A stretch of DNA of 64,000 nt from Comamonas sp. lk (GTDB taxonomy: Bacteria > Pseudomonadota > Gammaproteobacteria > Burkholderiales > Burkholderiaceae_C), in NCBI GenBank assembly GCA_945925985.1, contig CAMELV010000014.1, positions 36,260 through 100,259 of the forward strand, in the 5' to 3' direction. The notes under the pieces are model-generated. The model was given only the letters and a program-made list of their open reading frames with translations, did not search any database and was not told the origin of the DNA. Each line of letters opens with the position of its first letter. The first letter of the stretch is position 1. This document shows positions 16,907 to 26,872 of the stretch, one piece after another. The position numbers and the translations under genes were made by a program.

Positions 16907-19900
16907 TTTGTTTTTCCAATACCACCATAGCGCCAAGCGCGGTCAAAAAAGCAGCGTGCACCACCTCACCTGGGTAGGCGGATTGCACCGCTTTCTGATA
17001 TTGCCGCAACTGCGCCACCAAACCGGGTTGTTGCAGCGGTGCCGTAGCCGATTTGTAATCCAGCACCCACCAGTGACCGGCGTGGCCCAGATCACGCCGC
17101 TGTACCAATCGGTCCAACCGGAGGGTTTGGCCGCAATAAACCAGAGTCACCTCGTTGCCTGCCCAACTCAATACCTGCGGGTCCCATGCCCAGGCGCCCT
17201 CGCCGTGCATAATCGCCTCAGCCATCGCCGCCGCCTGCGCGCCCTGCGCCACGTCCAGGCAGAATTCCTGCGCCGCAGCGCGAATCGCAGTTATCGAGCC
17301 GTCCCCCCACTCCAACAAGCGGTGCATAGCCAAGCCCAGTCGCGCCAGCACCGGATCGGTCGGGGACACATCTGCAAGGCCCACGGCAACCCCAGGGGTG
17401 CCGGGTCTCGCATCGGCCGACACGGCCCGCGGCAGGCCAAGAGGCAAGACCTTCAAGTCAAAGCCATCGGCCAGAGGCACCGGAGCCTTGGTGAGGCCCT
17501 GCTCCCCCGGTGCGACTTCATCGGCAAGCGGCGCCAACCGACTCCACCAACTGCGCCCCGTCGACTGATAGGGTTCGATGCTGGAGACAGCCAGGGTATG
17601 TCTAGCCCGCGTCATCGCCACATACAAGGTATTGAGTTCTTCTCGTTCCCGCTCACGCCGCTCGGCAGACAGTGCGTCTACCGCACAGGCCGGTGGCTGG
17701 CTCTCGCTGGCCAGAAAAACAAATCGAACCGGGGCTGGCGACTCACCCGGCCAGTCGACCAAGACACCCATGGTTTCGGCCTTGCGTTCTGGTGAGTCGG
17801 TATCAAGTAGCAGCACAGTGTGCGCCTCAAGGCCTTTGGCGCCATGAACGGTGAGCAACCTCACGGCCTGCGATGCCGCCACTGGTGGCGCCAGCACACC
17901 GCCAGCCTTGAGGGCTCGTACAAAGGCATAGGGCGTGGCGTAGCGACCACCCCCGAGCTGCAGCGACACGCCCAGAACGGCCCGCAAATTGGCCAGAACC
18001 GCGTCGCGCTGACTCGGTGGTGCGGCCACTGCGAAACGGGTTAACACGTCGCCGTCGGTATAAATGGCTTGCAAAGCGTCGTGGGGCGGAAGAGTGTCCA
18101 ACCACCCTTTCCAACGAGTCAAATCAGCCGATACCCCCCGCCCATCATGGGTTTTCAGCTGCAATTTTTGTAGCAGTTCAAACCAAGAGAGCGGCTCATC
18201 ACGACGCGCTAAAGCCAGGGACACCAGCACAGAATCGTCCAAATTGAACAAGGGTGACTTTAAAGCACGGGCCAGTGACAGATCGTGCTGCGGTGACACC
18301 AGCGCATCAAGCAGCGCGACGACGTCCTGCACCTCACAGCACTCGATCAAATCGCACTTATCGCCAACATAGGCGGCAATCTGTAAATGGCGCAGCTCGT
18401 CCTGCAAGGGCAATAAACCAGCCCGTTTGCGCGACAACACCATGACATTCGCAGGGCCCAGGTCCTTGCCCTGGGCCTGCCAGTCGCCCAGCTGCTGTGC
18501 AATCCAGGCAGCTGCCCGCCGCGCCTCTTGGGCTCGCAGGCTGTCTTCTGGCAATTCGCGAGGCGTGCGCAAGCTATCACGCCAGCCCGAATTCTCCGCT
18601 GGCATGCCGTCGTTGGTCGGGTTAATCGACGGTGCTGGGCGTGGGGTTTGTGGCAGCTTGCACACCAAACCCACCTGCGCTGAATCTGTCGTGTGCGCTC
18701 GAAATCCCGGGTAGTTGTCGCTCTGAGCGGCCTGCCCCATCACCAAGTTGACGCTGTCGACCACACAGCGGGCATTACGCCGCGTATGGTCACAGCTTAG
18801 CAAGTCACCGCCCAAGCCATCCCGCACAAAGGCTTGCGCCGCTTGGAACACCTGTGGCTCCGCCCGACGGAAGCGGTAGATGCTCTGCTTCGGATCGCCC
18901 ACCAAAAAAACGCTCGGCCGCTGCCCTCCAGCACCGGCATAGGCGCTGAGCCAACTGCGCAGCGCTTGCCACTGTAAGGGGTTGGTGTCCTGGAACTCAT
19001 CAATCAGCAAGTGTTTGATACGAGCATCAAGCCGCTCCTGCACCCAGCCCGACAACACCGGATCCCCCAGCATGACCAGTGCCGCACGTTCGACATCGTT
19101 CATGTCCACCCAGCCGCGCTGTCGCTTGAGACTGGAGAAATCTTCAATCAGCCGCCGCGTCAGGCGGGTCATGCGCTGCTGGTAAAGCCAGGCGGCATGC
19201 TGCTGGCGCGCCTTCATCAAGCGCATCACCAGGGCTTGAGCGTCCCGAACCTGCTCGATATCCAAGAGTTTGTCGCTGAACTTGCGTGGCTCGCCCTTGT
19301 CAGTCAGCAGTGCCGCGATGATCCCATCGACCTCGCTCGCGGCCAGGGCGACCTCCAAGGCAATGCCCTTCTCGGAAAAAGTCCTGGCCGTCGCACGGCC
19401 CAGGGCCGACGCAGCTTGTTGCACCGTCTGCCGCTCTGGCAGGCGTTGGCGCAGCAGGTCGTCAGGCTCAGCCAAGCCCGCGTAATCTGGGTACTGCGCG
19501 GTGAAATGGCGCACTGAACTCAGCACCACGGCATGCGCATCGGCAAGGCCAAACTCGGTCCGCTTATCCAGCGCAGCCTGTAAGGCCTTTTCAGTCTGGA
19601 AGCGGCCATGCGCAAAGACCACGGCATCAAAATCAGCCTTCAGCTGTGCTGCTTCCGTTCCCTCAGCGGCCAGGGCCGCGTAAAACCGCCGCCACACCAA
19701 CGCATTGGCAGGCGCATCATCCTCGAGCAGCTCATACTGGGTGGGCAAGCCCATCTGTTGGAGCACAGCCAAGGGAGCGCTGCGCAGCAAGGCAGCAAAC
19801 CAGCTGTGAAAGGTCCGCACCTGCACCTGCCGGCCACTGGCAAGCACCTGTTGATATAAATTTGATAGCTGCTTAGCCAAGCTGGACAAGGGCTCAGGGC

Positions 19901-20249
19901 CATTTTGACTCACAACGCCACGGGTTTGCAGCGCTTCGGCGAGCTCTGCGGGGCTGGCCGCTGAAAACTCGGCCAACCAAGTTTGAAGGCGCTCGCGCAT
20001 CTCTCCGGCAGCGCGCTTGGTAAAGGTGATCGCCAGTATTTCGTGGGGCTGTACGTGCAGGCAACCGCCTTCTGGGTCCATCCCTTCGACCAGGGCACGC
20101 ACAATGCGAGACACCAGCATCCAGGTTTTGCCAGCACCAGCGCAGGCCTCTACGGCAACGCTACGCCGGGGGTCACAGGCCACGGCGTAAAAAGCTGTAG
20201 CGCTGACCGGACGCCCGTTGTGTTCGTAAGCGGCCTGCAACTCATTCAT
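16896..20249 (-). CDS. addA: UvrD-type helicase-nuclease, AddA-like (double-strand break repair)
   Basis: Predicted helicase/nuclease subunit processing DNA ends for RecA loading, 1117 residues. Superfamily 1 motifs are visible: Walker A in VEACAGAGKTWML (residues 33-45), TFTKRAAGEMRERL (motif Ia region), LLIDEFQDTNPLQW (motif II), VGDPKQSIYRFRRAE (motif III), LTVHGAKGLEAHTVLL and NTLYVAMTRARHTL (motifs V-VI). A RecB-type nuclease motif VLDYKS lies near the C terminus. ATG 20249 is chosen because it begins just before the helicase core and overlaps the upstream gene by 8 bases. Pairing with an AddB-like nuclease points to AddAB rather than RecBCD. Confidence 0.9.
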   Translation of the reverse strand: MNELQAAYEHNGRPVSATAFYAVACDPRRSVAVEACAGAGKTWMLVSRIVRALVEGMDPEGGCLHVQPHEILAITFTKRAAGEMRERLQTWLAEFSAASPAELAEALQTRGVVSQNGPEPLSSLAKQLSNLYQQVLASGRQVQVRTFHSWFAALLRSAPLAVLQQMGLPTQYELLEDDAPANALVWRRFYAALAAEGTEAAQLKADFDAVVFAHGRFQTEKALQAALDKRTEFGLADAHAVVLSSVRHFTAQYPDYAGLAEPDDLLRQRLPERQTVQQAASALGRATARTFSEKGIALEVALAASEVDGIIAALLTDKGEPRKFSDKLLDIEQVRDAQALVMRLMKARQQHAAWLYQQRMTRLTRRLIEDFSSLKRQRGWVDMNDVERAALVMLGDPVLSGWVQERLDARIKHLLIDEFQDTNPLQWQALRSWLSAYAGAGGQRPSVFLVGDPKQSIYRFRRAEPQVFQAAQAFVRDGLGGDLLSCDHTRRNARCVVDSVNLVMGQAAQSDNYPGFRAHTTDSAQVGLVCKLPQTPRPAPSINPTNDGMPAENSGWRDSLRTPRELPEDSLRAQEARRAAAWIAQQLGDWQAQGKDLGPANVMVLSRKRAGLLPLQDELRHLQIAAYVGDKCDLIECCEVQDVVALLDALVSPQHDLSLARALKSPLFNLDDSVLVSLALARRDEPLSWFELLQKLQLKTHDGRGVSADLTRWKGWLDTLPPHDALQAIYTDGDVLTRFAVAAPPSQRDAVLANLRAVLGVSLQLGGGRYATPYAFVRALKAGGVLAPPVAASQAVRLLTVHGAKGLEAHTVLLLDTDSPERKAETMGVLVDWPGESPAPVRFVFLASESQPPACAVDALSAERREREREELNTLYVAMTRARHTLAVSSIEPYQSTGRSWWSRLAPLADEVAPGEQGLTKAPVPLADGFDLKVLPLGLPRAVSADARPGTPGVAVGLADVSPTDPVLARLGLAMHRLLEWGDGSITAIRAAAQEFCLDVAQGAQAAAMAEAIMHGEGAWAWDPQVLSWAGNEVTLVYCGQTLRLDRLVQRRDLGHAGHWWVLDYKSATAPLQQPGLVAQLRQYQKAVQSAYPGEVVHAAFLTALGAMVVLEKQNEF

Positions 20250-22776
20250 GCAGAACATCCTGCGACAAGCCGTCATGCCAAAAATCTTTGCGACACAGAC
20301 CACGCGCCGCGCAGTAGTCGCAGCTCTGCCCAGCCCCAATCGCCGGCAAAACCTCGCCCTCTGCCATTCGCGCCACATCCGATGCAATCCCCGCTAAAAG
20401 TTGCATGCGCAATGCCTCAATGCCAGGCTGCGCGTAGCTCCGGGTGCCCTCCTTCTCAGACACGTTGACATAGCCCGCAGTCACGGCATCCTGACCCAAC
20501 AAGGCCGCATAAAAAGCCAGCTGGGTGTCCTCCGACGGCGCCTTGATCCGCTGAGCCGTGGTTTGACGACCCTCGGTTTTGTAGTCCAGCACCAGGGCGC
20601 TGCCGTCAGCCAGTCGGTCCACGCGGTCAATCTGCCCAACCAAGGTCAACTGACCCAACGGCTGCTCTCGCCAGACCTCTGCCGCACTGAAGCGCGCGCC
20701 AGCGGACTCGTGCTCTGCCAACCAAGCGAGGTAGCCGGCCCGAATACGCGGCCAAGCTGCGGCAAAAGGCAGAAATTCAGCAGGCGACAAACCCAAATCA
20801 AGCGTACTTTTTTCTGCTGCCGATTGCATCAGGGCCAGTCGTGCCGACATTTCAGCGCTCGGCGCAGCCGCTAGGGTCACATGAAAATGCCCCAGTACCG
20901 CATGCAGCCAATTGCCAAAATCACGTTTATCCAGTCCAGCGTCGAGTTCATCGGCCTCCTGCAGCCGCAACTGGCGCAGGGCAAAAAACCGGTACGGACA
21001 GCGCCGAAGGTCTTCATAGGCCGAACTGGACAACCGGGACAATGGCAGGCTCTGAGCGCTCGGCTGTGGCCGGAGGCCAGGCTGTGGCACAAGCCGGTGC
21101 AGCGCTCGCGGGTCTTTTGCCAGGACAGGCGATCGATCCAACTGTAGTTGTTGCACCAAGCCGCTGGGCAGCAAGCTCTCACCACCTTCACTGGTTCGCC
21201 AAAGAATATCAATGGACGGAAACTGCAGGGCGTAGCGCCAAGCATCCCTGAGTGCCAGCGCCAGGCGCTCGCGGGACGGCAACCCCAGCAGCAGCCGTTG
21301 TGCGGGTGTCCACGGCCCTGGCGGCTCAGGCGATACTGGCAGCCGCACTTCATCACATCCCGGAAACACCACGGCCGCAAACGGTCGCCCCAACAATTGC
21401 GTGAGCGGCAAAATGTGCACTTGGGCCTGGGCCGGGTGAGGCGGCGAGAAGCTCACACTCTCCAGCGTTTGGGTGACCCAGCCAATAAATGCCGGCAAGC
21501 CCATGCGAGCCGCCAGATCCTCAAATTCTTGTTCTGCGCCCTGGCGTAACCTCAATATATCGAGCGCTGCCTGCCCCGCCGCGTCTTCCAGCAAAAGTGG
21601 CCACTGGCCGCTGGCCTGCAAGGCCAAGCGCAGAGCGGCCAGCCATTGCGACAGTGGCCGCGCCGGTTGCAAGCTGTCGCGGACGGCTTGAATTTGCGGG
21701 CCCAATGGTTCGTCTGGACCCGGCGCTTGCCAGTCACGCACCCCTTCACGCCTCAGGCGGGTCTCCAGCACCGAAACCTGCGCGGCATCGAACGCCGGGG
21801 CGTTTTTCAGCCAATCCAGCACCTGGTCAGCACTGGCGTCCCAGAGGCTGCTGCGCAAAAGCGCCATTAGCGAAGCAGCCGCGCGGGTCGTCGACAGGGT
21901 CCAGCCAGTCTCATCGCGGACGGCCACGCCGCGTCCGGCCAACATGGCTCTCACCCGGCGCGTCAGAACACGGTCCTGCGCCACCAGCGCCACCGGGGCA
22001 TGCCCCGCCGCAATGTGGTTCAGCACGCATGCACTCGCCCGCTCGGCCTCGTCGTGTAAATCTTGCGCCGCATGAAAGGTGATCTGCCCCTCGGTAGGCG
22101 ACTGCAACTGATCAGGCAGCAGCGACAGCGCCATCGCCCTGTTGCCGCGCAGGGTCAGCAGAGCCTGGGTCAAACCCTCATCCTGAAAACCCTCCAATAC
22201 CACCAACATCTCAGGCTCACAGCCAAACACCTGATCAGTGGGGTAGTTCGAGCTGCCGACCCAGGCCAGCGCCAGTTGCGCTGCTGCCGCTTCCAGGGAC
22301 AGGACCGGTTCTGCCATACCGGCCGTCAGCAGCGGCGCCAATGATGCCGCCCATGCAGCCCGCCGCACTGGCAACACCGACGCACCGACCCTGGCCAAAC
22401 TCCAGGCAGCTTCCATCAGCTTGGGCGTTAGAGACTCCTGGTATTCGCCCAAGCCAGTGCGTTTTAACAAGGCCGCTGCCGTCAGCAGATCACGCGCCGC
22501 ATCCAGTCGCAAGTCGTTCGGGTCGAAAGCAGGCGCGCCCAGACTACGCGACCAATTGCTGGTGGTTTCAAATCGAGGTGCGAAATGCGCCTCCATCGGT
22601 GTGCTGGCCAGGCGCCGCTGCCAGGCCAGCATCGCCTCTGCCATCAACTGCGCAAACGGAAGCAGCACAACGACACGGGTCGGATGCACACGGCGGCGCT
22701 CCAACTCAATGCACAGTCGGTTCATCACCCGGTCCCAAGCCAATTCGGCGTGATGCTTTTTGGCTAATTCAGGCAT
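20242..22776 (-). CDS. addB: PD-(D/E)XK nuclease, AddB-like subunit
   Basis: Partner of the adjacent AddA-like protein, 844 residues. The N-terminal half is helicase-like but shows no intact Walker A, as expected of some AddB subunits. The C-terminal nuclease has GQIDRVDRL and ALVLDYKTEG. Four cysteines fit the iron-sulfur staple of AddB nucleases: one in DLRRCPYRFF (about residue 620) and three in CDYCAARGLC close to the C terminus. It is the first gene of a tightly overlapping addB-addA-flavoprotein unit, divergent from trxA. Confidence 0.87.
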   Translation of the reverse strand: MPELAKKHHAELAWDRVMNRLCIELERRRVHPTRVVVLLPFAQLMAEAMLAWQRRLASTPMEAHFAPRFETTSNWSRSLGAPAFDPNDLRLDAARDLLTAAALLKRTGLGEYQESLTPKLMEAAWSLARVGASVLPVRRAAWAASLAPLLTAGMAEPVLSLEAAAAQLALAWVGSSNYPTDQVFGCEPEMLVVLEGFQDEGLTQALLTLRGNRAMALSLLPDQLQSPTEGQITFHAAQDLHDEAERASACVLNHIAAGHAPVALVAQDRVLTRRVRAMLAGRGVAVRDETGWTLSTTRAAASLMALLRSSLWDASADQVLDWLKNAPAFDAAQVSVLETRLRREGVRDWQAPGPDEPLGPQIQAVRDSLQPARPLSQWLAALRLALQASGQWPLLLEDAAGQAALDILRLRQGAEQEFEDLAARMGLPAFIGWVTQTLESVSFSPPHPAQAQVHILPLTQLLGRPFAAVVFPGCDEVRLPVSPEPPGPWTPAQRLLLGLPSRERLALALRDAWRYALQFPSIDILWRTSEGGESLLPSGLVQQLQLDRSPVLAKDPRALHRLVPQPGLRPQPSAQSLPLSRLSSSAYEDLRRCPYRFFALRQLRLQEADELDAGLDKRDFGNWLHAVLGHFHVTLAAAPSAEMSARLALMQSAAEKSTLDLGLSPAEFLPFAAAWPRIRAGYLAWLAEHESAGARFSAAEVWREQPLGQLTLVGQIDRVDRLADGSALVLDYKTEGRQTTAQRIKAPSEDTQLAFYAALLGQDAVTAGYVNVSEKEGTRSYAQPGIEALRMQLLAGIASDVARMAEGEVLPAIGAGQSCDYCAARGLCRKDFWHDGLSQDVLHE

Positions 22777-22863
22777 AGGTCAAAGAGGCGCGGTGGTGGG
22801 GCTTGGTTTCTGTCACAATTTCCCCACTTTAACTGTACCGATCACCCGACTTGAGGAAACACC

Positions 22864-23196
22864 ATGGCTAGCGAACTCATCAAACACGTCACAGACGCAA
22901 CATTTGAAACAGAGGTGCTGCAGTCGAGCCAGCCCGTCCTCGTGGACTACTGGGCGGAGTGGTGCGGCCCTTGCAAGATGATCGCGCCCATCCTAGACGA
23001 AGTCTCGTCCGCTTACGCAGGCAAATTGCAAATTGCAAAAATGAATGTGGACGAAAACCGGGACATTCCGGCCAAGTTCGGCATCCGTGGCATTCCGACT
23101 CTCATGCTTTTCAAGGACGGACAATTGGCTGCGACCAAAGTGGGCGCTATGAGCAAGGCCCAGATGACCGCGTTTATTGACCAACAATTGGCATAA
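22864..23196 (+). CDS. trxA: Thioredoxin 1
   Basis: Cytoplasmic dithiol reductant for ribonucleotide reductase, PAPS reductase and others; 110 residues. The active site is AEWCGPCKM with Cys34 and Cys37; the cis-proline loop ([11 protein letters not shown]) and buried Asp (VDYWAEW) are in place. A GAGG ribosome site precedes ATG 22864. It is followed by rho about 250 bases downstream on the same strand, an order common in proteobacteria. Confidence 0.98.
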   Translation: MASELIKHVTDATFETEVLQSSQPVLVDYWAEWCGPCKMIAPILDEVSSAYAGKLQIAKMNVDENRDIPAKFGIRGIPTLMLFKDGQLAATKVGAMSKAQMTAFIDQQLA

Positions 23197-23448
23197 TGCA
23201 ACCGGTTAGCGATGGGGTTACCCGAGATCTTCACTAAGTTTAGTCGGGGCCTCGCTGATTGTTAAGGTCGCAGTTTCACCTTCTGCCACCTCATAGCCCT
23301 GTTTTCCTGTCATAATCAAATGAGAGTGCTGGCTTTCAACCTGAGCCGGTCCGAGTTCTTGGTTTAGAACGCTGTGGTTGCGGATACCGTTCCGCCACTC
23401 CCCAAACCTCCCCCCGGCATTTGTTTTCAACCCATTCAGGGCTATTTC

Positions 23449-24714
23449 ATGCACTTAAACGAACTCAAGGCACTTCACGTGTCCGAAGTCCTCAAACAGG
23501 CCGAAGAGCTTGAAATCGAAAACACGGGGCGAATGCGCAAACAGGAGCTAATGTTTGCCATTATCAAGAAGCGGGCTCGTACCGGCGAACAGATCATCGC
23601 CGATGGTGTGCTTGAAATCCTGCCAGATGGCTTTGGCTTCCTGCGCAGCCCTGACACCAGCTATACCGCCAGCACCGACGACATCTACATCAGCCCCAGC
23701 CAGGTGCGCCGCTTCAACCTGCACACCGGCGACATGATTGAGGGTGAAGTCCGCACGCCCAAAGATGGTGAGCGCTACTTTGCCCTGAACAAGCTTGATC
23801 GGGTGAATGGCGGTGGGCCGGAGGACAACAAACACAAAGTGATGTTTGAAAACCTGACCCCACTGTTTCCTAAGGTGCAGATGCGTCTGGAGCGGGAAAA
23901 TGTCAAAACAGAGGAAAACATCACGGGGCGCGTAATTGACATCATTGCCCCGATTGGCAAAGGTCAACGCGCCCTGCTGGTGGCGCCGCCGAAAAGCGGC
24001 AAGACGGTGATGATGCAGCACATCGCGCACGCCATCTCAGCCAACTATCCGGACATCCACATGATGGTGCTGCTTGTAGACGAGCGCCCTGAAGAGGTGA
24101 CCGAGATGCAGCGCACCGTTAAAGGCGAGGTAATTGCCTCGACCTTTGACGAACCGGCCGCACGACACGTCCATGTGGCCGAAATGGTCATCGAGCGTGC
24201 CAAACGGCTGGTTGAACTAAAAAAAGACGTGGTGATCTTGCTTGACTCCATCACCCGACTGGCCCGCGCTTATAACAATGTGGTGCCCTCCAGCGGCAAG
24301 GTTCTGACGGGCGGCGTCGATTCCAACGCCCTGCAACGGCCCAAACGATTCCTGGGCGCCGCGCGCAATGTTGAAGAAGGCGGGTCGCTGACCATTATTG
24401 CCACAGCCTTGATCGACACAGGGAGTCGCATGGACGAAGTGATTTTTGAGGAATTCAAGGGTACTGGTAACTCCGAAATACACCTTGACCGCCGCCTTTA
24501 CGAAAAGCGCGTGTTTCCATCGATCCAACTCAACCGAAGCGGCACCCGACGAGAGGAGTTGTTGCTACAACCGGAAATATTACAAAAAACCCGTATTCTT
24601 CGGCAATTTTTGTACAACATGGATGAGATCGAGGCCATGGAAATGGTACTGAAGCAGATGCGTGCCACAAAGACCAATAGCGAATTCTTCGACATGATGC
24701 GCCGCGGTGGCTAG
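23449..24714 (+). CDS. rho: Transcription termination factor Rho
   Basis: Hexameric RNA helicase that ends transcription, 421 residues. It begins [20 protein letters not shown], has the RNA-binding cold-shock-like domain ([23 protein letters not shown]), Walker A ([12 protein letters not shown]), Walker B ([16 protein letters not shown]) and the Q/R-loop region ([22 protein letters not shown]). ATG 23449 matches the universal Rho N terminus; an upstream in-frame GTG at 23374 would add 25 residues with no similarity. The 252-base leader after trxA has no gene and no clear terminator; Rho genes are often autoregulated in such leaders. Confidence 0.98.
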   Translation: MHLNELKALHVSEVLKQAEELEIENTGRMRKQELMFAIIKKRARTGEQIIADGVLEILPDGFGFLRSPDTSYTASTDDIYISPSQVRRFNLHTGDMIEGEVRTPKDGERYFALNKLDRVNGGGPEDNKHKVMFENLTPLFPKVQMRLERENVKTEENITGRVIDIIAPIGKGQRALLVAPPKSGKTVMMQHIAHAISANYPDIHMMVLLVDERPEEVTEMQRTVKGEVIASTFDEPAARHVHVAEMVIERAKRLVELKKDVVILLDSITRLARAYNNVVPSSGKVLTGGVDSNALQRPKRFLGAARNVEEGGSLTIIATALIDTGSRMDEVIFEEFKGTGNSEIHLDRRLYEKRVFPSIQLNRSGTRREELLLQPEILQKTRILRQFLYNMDEIEAMEMVLKQMRATKTNSEFFDMMRRGG

Positions 24715-24716
24715 AC

Positions 24717-24722
24717 TATAAT
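24717..24722 (+). promoter_or_regulatory. Possible -10 element upstream of rpmE2
   Basis: A perfect TATAAT starts two bases after the rho stop codon, about 90 bases before the L31 gene. No good -35 element lies 16-18 bases upstream (inside the rho end), so this is a weak promoter call. It would let rpmE2 be transcribed apart from rho. Confidence 0.3.
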
Positions 24723-24814
24723 TACAGGCTTTTCGCGAGAAGTACGTCAGGTTTTGAATTGGGCAACAGTCTGCTCGAGGGCCTGTCGCGGCTGACGCAA
24801 CTGATGGAGAATCA

Positions 24815-25072
24815 ATGAAAACCGGCATTCACCCCAATTACCGCGAAGTGTGCTTCATGGATCTGTCCAACGGGTTCAAGTTCGTGACCCGTTCATGCGC
24901 TAACGCCAAAGAGATGATCAAGATGGAAGATGGACGAGAACTGCCGCTTTACAAACTTGATACCTCCAGTGAATCTCATCCGTTTTACACAGGCACTCAA
25001 AAGTCGGTGGACAACATGGGCGGCCGCGTCGAGCGTTTCCGTAATCGTTTCGGGAAAACTGCGGCCAAATAA
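24815..25072 (+). CDS. rpmE2: 50S ribosomal protein L31, type B
   Basis: An 85-residue ribosomal protein. It has [23 protein letters not shown], the SHPFYTG motif and the closing [12 protein letters not shown] typical of L31 type B, and lacks the CxxC zinc pairs of type A. Type B copies do not need zinc. A GGAG ribosome site precedes ATG 24815. It follows rho, its common neighbour in Burkholderiales, and ends in a strong terminator. Confidence 0.97.
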   Translation: MKTGIHPNYREVCFMDLSNGFKFVTRSCANAKEMIKMEDGRELPLYKLDTSSESHPFYTGTQKSVDNMGGRVERFRNRFGKTAAK

Positions 25073-25097
25073 TCCGGCAAAACATTTCCCGAGTAAG

Positions 25098-25127
25098 GGC
25101 AGCCCGGTTTACCGTGCTGCCTTTTTT
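25098..25127 (+). terminator. Rho-independent terminator after rpmE2
   Basis: The stem GGCAGC-C-CGGT pairs with ACCG-T-GCTGCC around a TT-centred loop, and six T residues follow (25122-25127). It starts 25 bases after the rpmE2 stop. The next gene's ATG comes only 8 bases after the T tract. Confidence 0.88.
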
Positions 25128-25134
25128 CTTTGAT

Positions 25135-26859
25135 ATGAACCGACCTAATCCAGCGATCGTGGCTCAGGCAGCTGTGCGGCGGCTGCCGCGGGCAGTGCTG
25201 GCACTATTTTGCCTGACGTACGTCCTGCCAGGCTTTATAGGTCGAGCGCCCTGGCGGTCCGACGACATCACCGCTTTTGGGTACATGGTGGCATTGGCAG
25301 GTGGCGCTACCTCTTGGATGTCACCCCAAATCATGGGTATCCCGCCCGAAGTACATGCTCTTTTGCCCTATTGGCTCGGGGCTTGGGCCATACAAGTGAC
25401 ACCGTCCTGGGTGGATGCTGACCTTGCAGCCAGAGTCCCATTTGTTGGGCTGCTGATCGTCACATTGATCGGGACTTGGTACGGCACTTACCAGTTGGCA
25501 CGAAGCCCGCAGGCGCAGCCGTTGCCTTTCGCCTTTGGCGGCGAAGCCATGCCGACCGATTACGCCCGTGCACTGGCAGATGGCGCCCTATTGGCACTAA
25601 TTGCTTGCCTCGGGCTGGCCCAACCCGCCCACGAGACGACGCCAATTCAAGCGCAACTCGGTTTTTCTGCCTTGGCGTTTTATGGCTTCGCAGCATTTCC
25701 AAATCGCCGTAGCCTCCCGCTGTTTGCGACAGCCGTCGGTTTGGGCGGACTGGTGCTCTCGGGCGCACCTACCATCGCGGTCCTGCTGGGCTTAGGCGGT
25801 TCGCTGACCTTATTACTCGAATCAGGCGAAGGACTCGCCGAGACCCGTTCGGCCAGACTTCAGGCTGCGACTATGGCCGCATTGACGGTGCTGGCTGCAT
25901 TGCTGGCTAGCACGCTACAGCTTTGGCATTGGCACATCGCCTTGCCGTCGACGGTAGGACAACGCTGGCTTGGCATAGGTAACCTTTTGATCTGGTTCAC
26001 CTGGCCGGCTTGGCCACTTGCCATTTGGACCTTGTGGCGGTGGCGGCGTCATTTGGTGCGCCAATTAAGTAACCCCAGCCGGCACCTGGCCTTGCCATTG
26101 TTGTTTGTCCTGGTGACACTAGGATCAACCGTCGCAACTGCCTCACCAGAACGCACCCTGCTGCTCGCGCTGCCGGGTCTAGCCGCCATGGCAGCCTTTG
26201 CCTTGCCCACGCTGAAGCGGACCGTTGCAGCCCTCATTGATTGGTTCACGCTTCTGTTCTTTTCGGGCTGTGCATTTATCATTTGGCTAGTTTGGATCGC
26301 GATGCAAACCGGGGTACCGTGGCAACCAGCCGCCAATGTGGAACGACTAGCGCCCGGCTTTGTCCCCAGCTTCTCGTATGCCCCATTTCTGATCGCCCTC
26401 GCGGCCAGTGGCGCCTGGTTATGGCTGGTTAAATGGCGCTCAGGCCGACATCGGGCCGCCATCTGGAAAAGCATGGTTCTGCCCGCAGGTGGCGCCGCGC
26501 TTTGTTGGCTGCTCCTCATGACCCTGTGGTTGCCCTTGCTGGACTACGCGCGAAGTTACGTGCCCCTGGTCAACCGCACGCTGTTCGCAATGCACACCGC
26601 ACAGGCCGGAGAGTGTGCGTACAACTTTGGCTTGACCGTGGGCCAGATCACTGCGCTTGAGTTCCATGGTGCGCTGGTGATAAAGCCGGTCGGCGACATG
26701 GCCAGCTGTCGCTGGCTGATTGTCAATAGGGATGTTGTTGGTCCGTTTATTCCACCCTTGGATCTGTCTTCATGGAGGCTTTCCTCCTTACAAAGCCATC
26801 CGACCGACAGCAATGACAACTTATTGATCTACCAGCGTCAGGCGCAAGCCACCCCGTAA
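25135..26859 (+). CDS. Polytopic membrane protein, GT-C/ArnT-like glycosyltransferase candidate
   Basis: A 574-residue integral membrane protein with many hydrophobic segments and a soluble C-terminal part of about 90 residues. Near the N terminus RAPWRSDDITAFGYM resembles the acidic catalytic loop of GT-C enzymes such as ArnT and PMT-family mannosyltransferases, which transfer sugars from polyprenyl carriers. No substrate can be proposed. The ATG at 25135 lies 8 bases after the T tract of the rpmE2 terminator with no clear ribosome site, so its expression must rely on terminator read-through or an unusual start; an in-frame start inside the terminator (25114) is less likely. It ends convergent with phoR, 13 bases apart. 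Confidence 0.75.
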   Translation: MNRPNPAIVAQAAVRRLPRAVLALFCLTYVLPGFIGRAPWRSDDITAFGYMVALAGGATSWMSPQIMGIPPEVHALLPYWLGAWAIQVTPSWVDADLAARVPFVGLLIVTLIGTWYGTYQLARSPQAQPLPFAFGGEAMPTDYARALADGALLALIACLGLAQPAHETTPIQAQLGFSALAFYGFAAFPNRRSLPLFATAVGLGGLVLSGAPTIAVLLGLGGSLTLLLESGEGLAETRSARLQAATMAALTVLAALLASTLQLWHWHIALPSTVGQRWLGIGNLLIWFTWPAWPLAIWTLWRWRRHLVRQLSNPSRHLALPLLFVLVTLGSTVATASPERTLLLALPGLAAMAAFALPTLKRTVAALIDWFTLLFFSGCAFIIWLVWIAMQTGVPWQPAANVERLAPGFVPSFSYAPFLIALAASGAWLWLVKWRSGRHRAAIWKSMVLPAGGAALCWLLLMTLWLPLLDYARSYVPLVNRTLFAMHTAQAGECAYNFGLTVGQITALEFHGALVIKPVGDMASCRWLIVNRDVVGPFIPPLDLSSWRLSSLQSHPTDSNDNLLIYQRQAQATP

Positions 26860-26872
26860 GGCGAGAAAGGCA

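Noticed and set aside
16575..17795. A 406-codon open frame on the plus strand opposite the flavoprotein and addA
   Set aside because: Antisense to clear genes with full motifs; no ribosome site and no recognisable domain.
23374..23448. Longer Rho start with 25 extra Pro-rich residues
   Set aside because: Rho proteins almost universally begin near MHLNELK or similar; the extension has no similarity and a non-ATG start.
23197..23448. Gap between trxA and rho searched for a small gene, terminator or riboswitch
   Set aside because: Only a short ACTAA/TTAGT repeat and a lone CATAAT were seen; nothing reached a reportable level.
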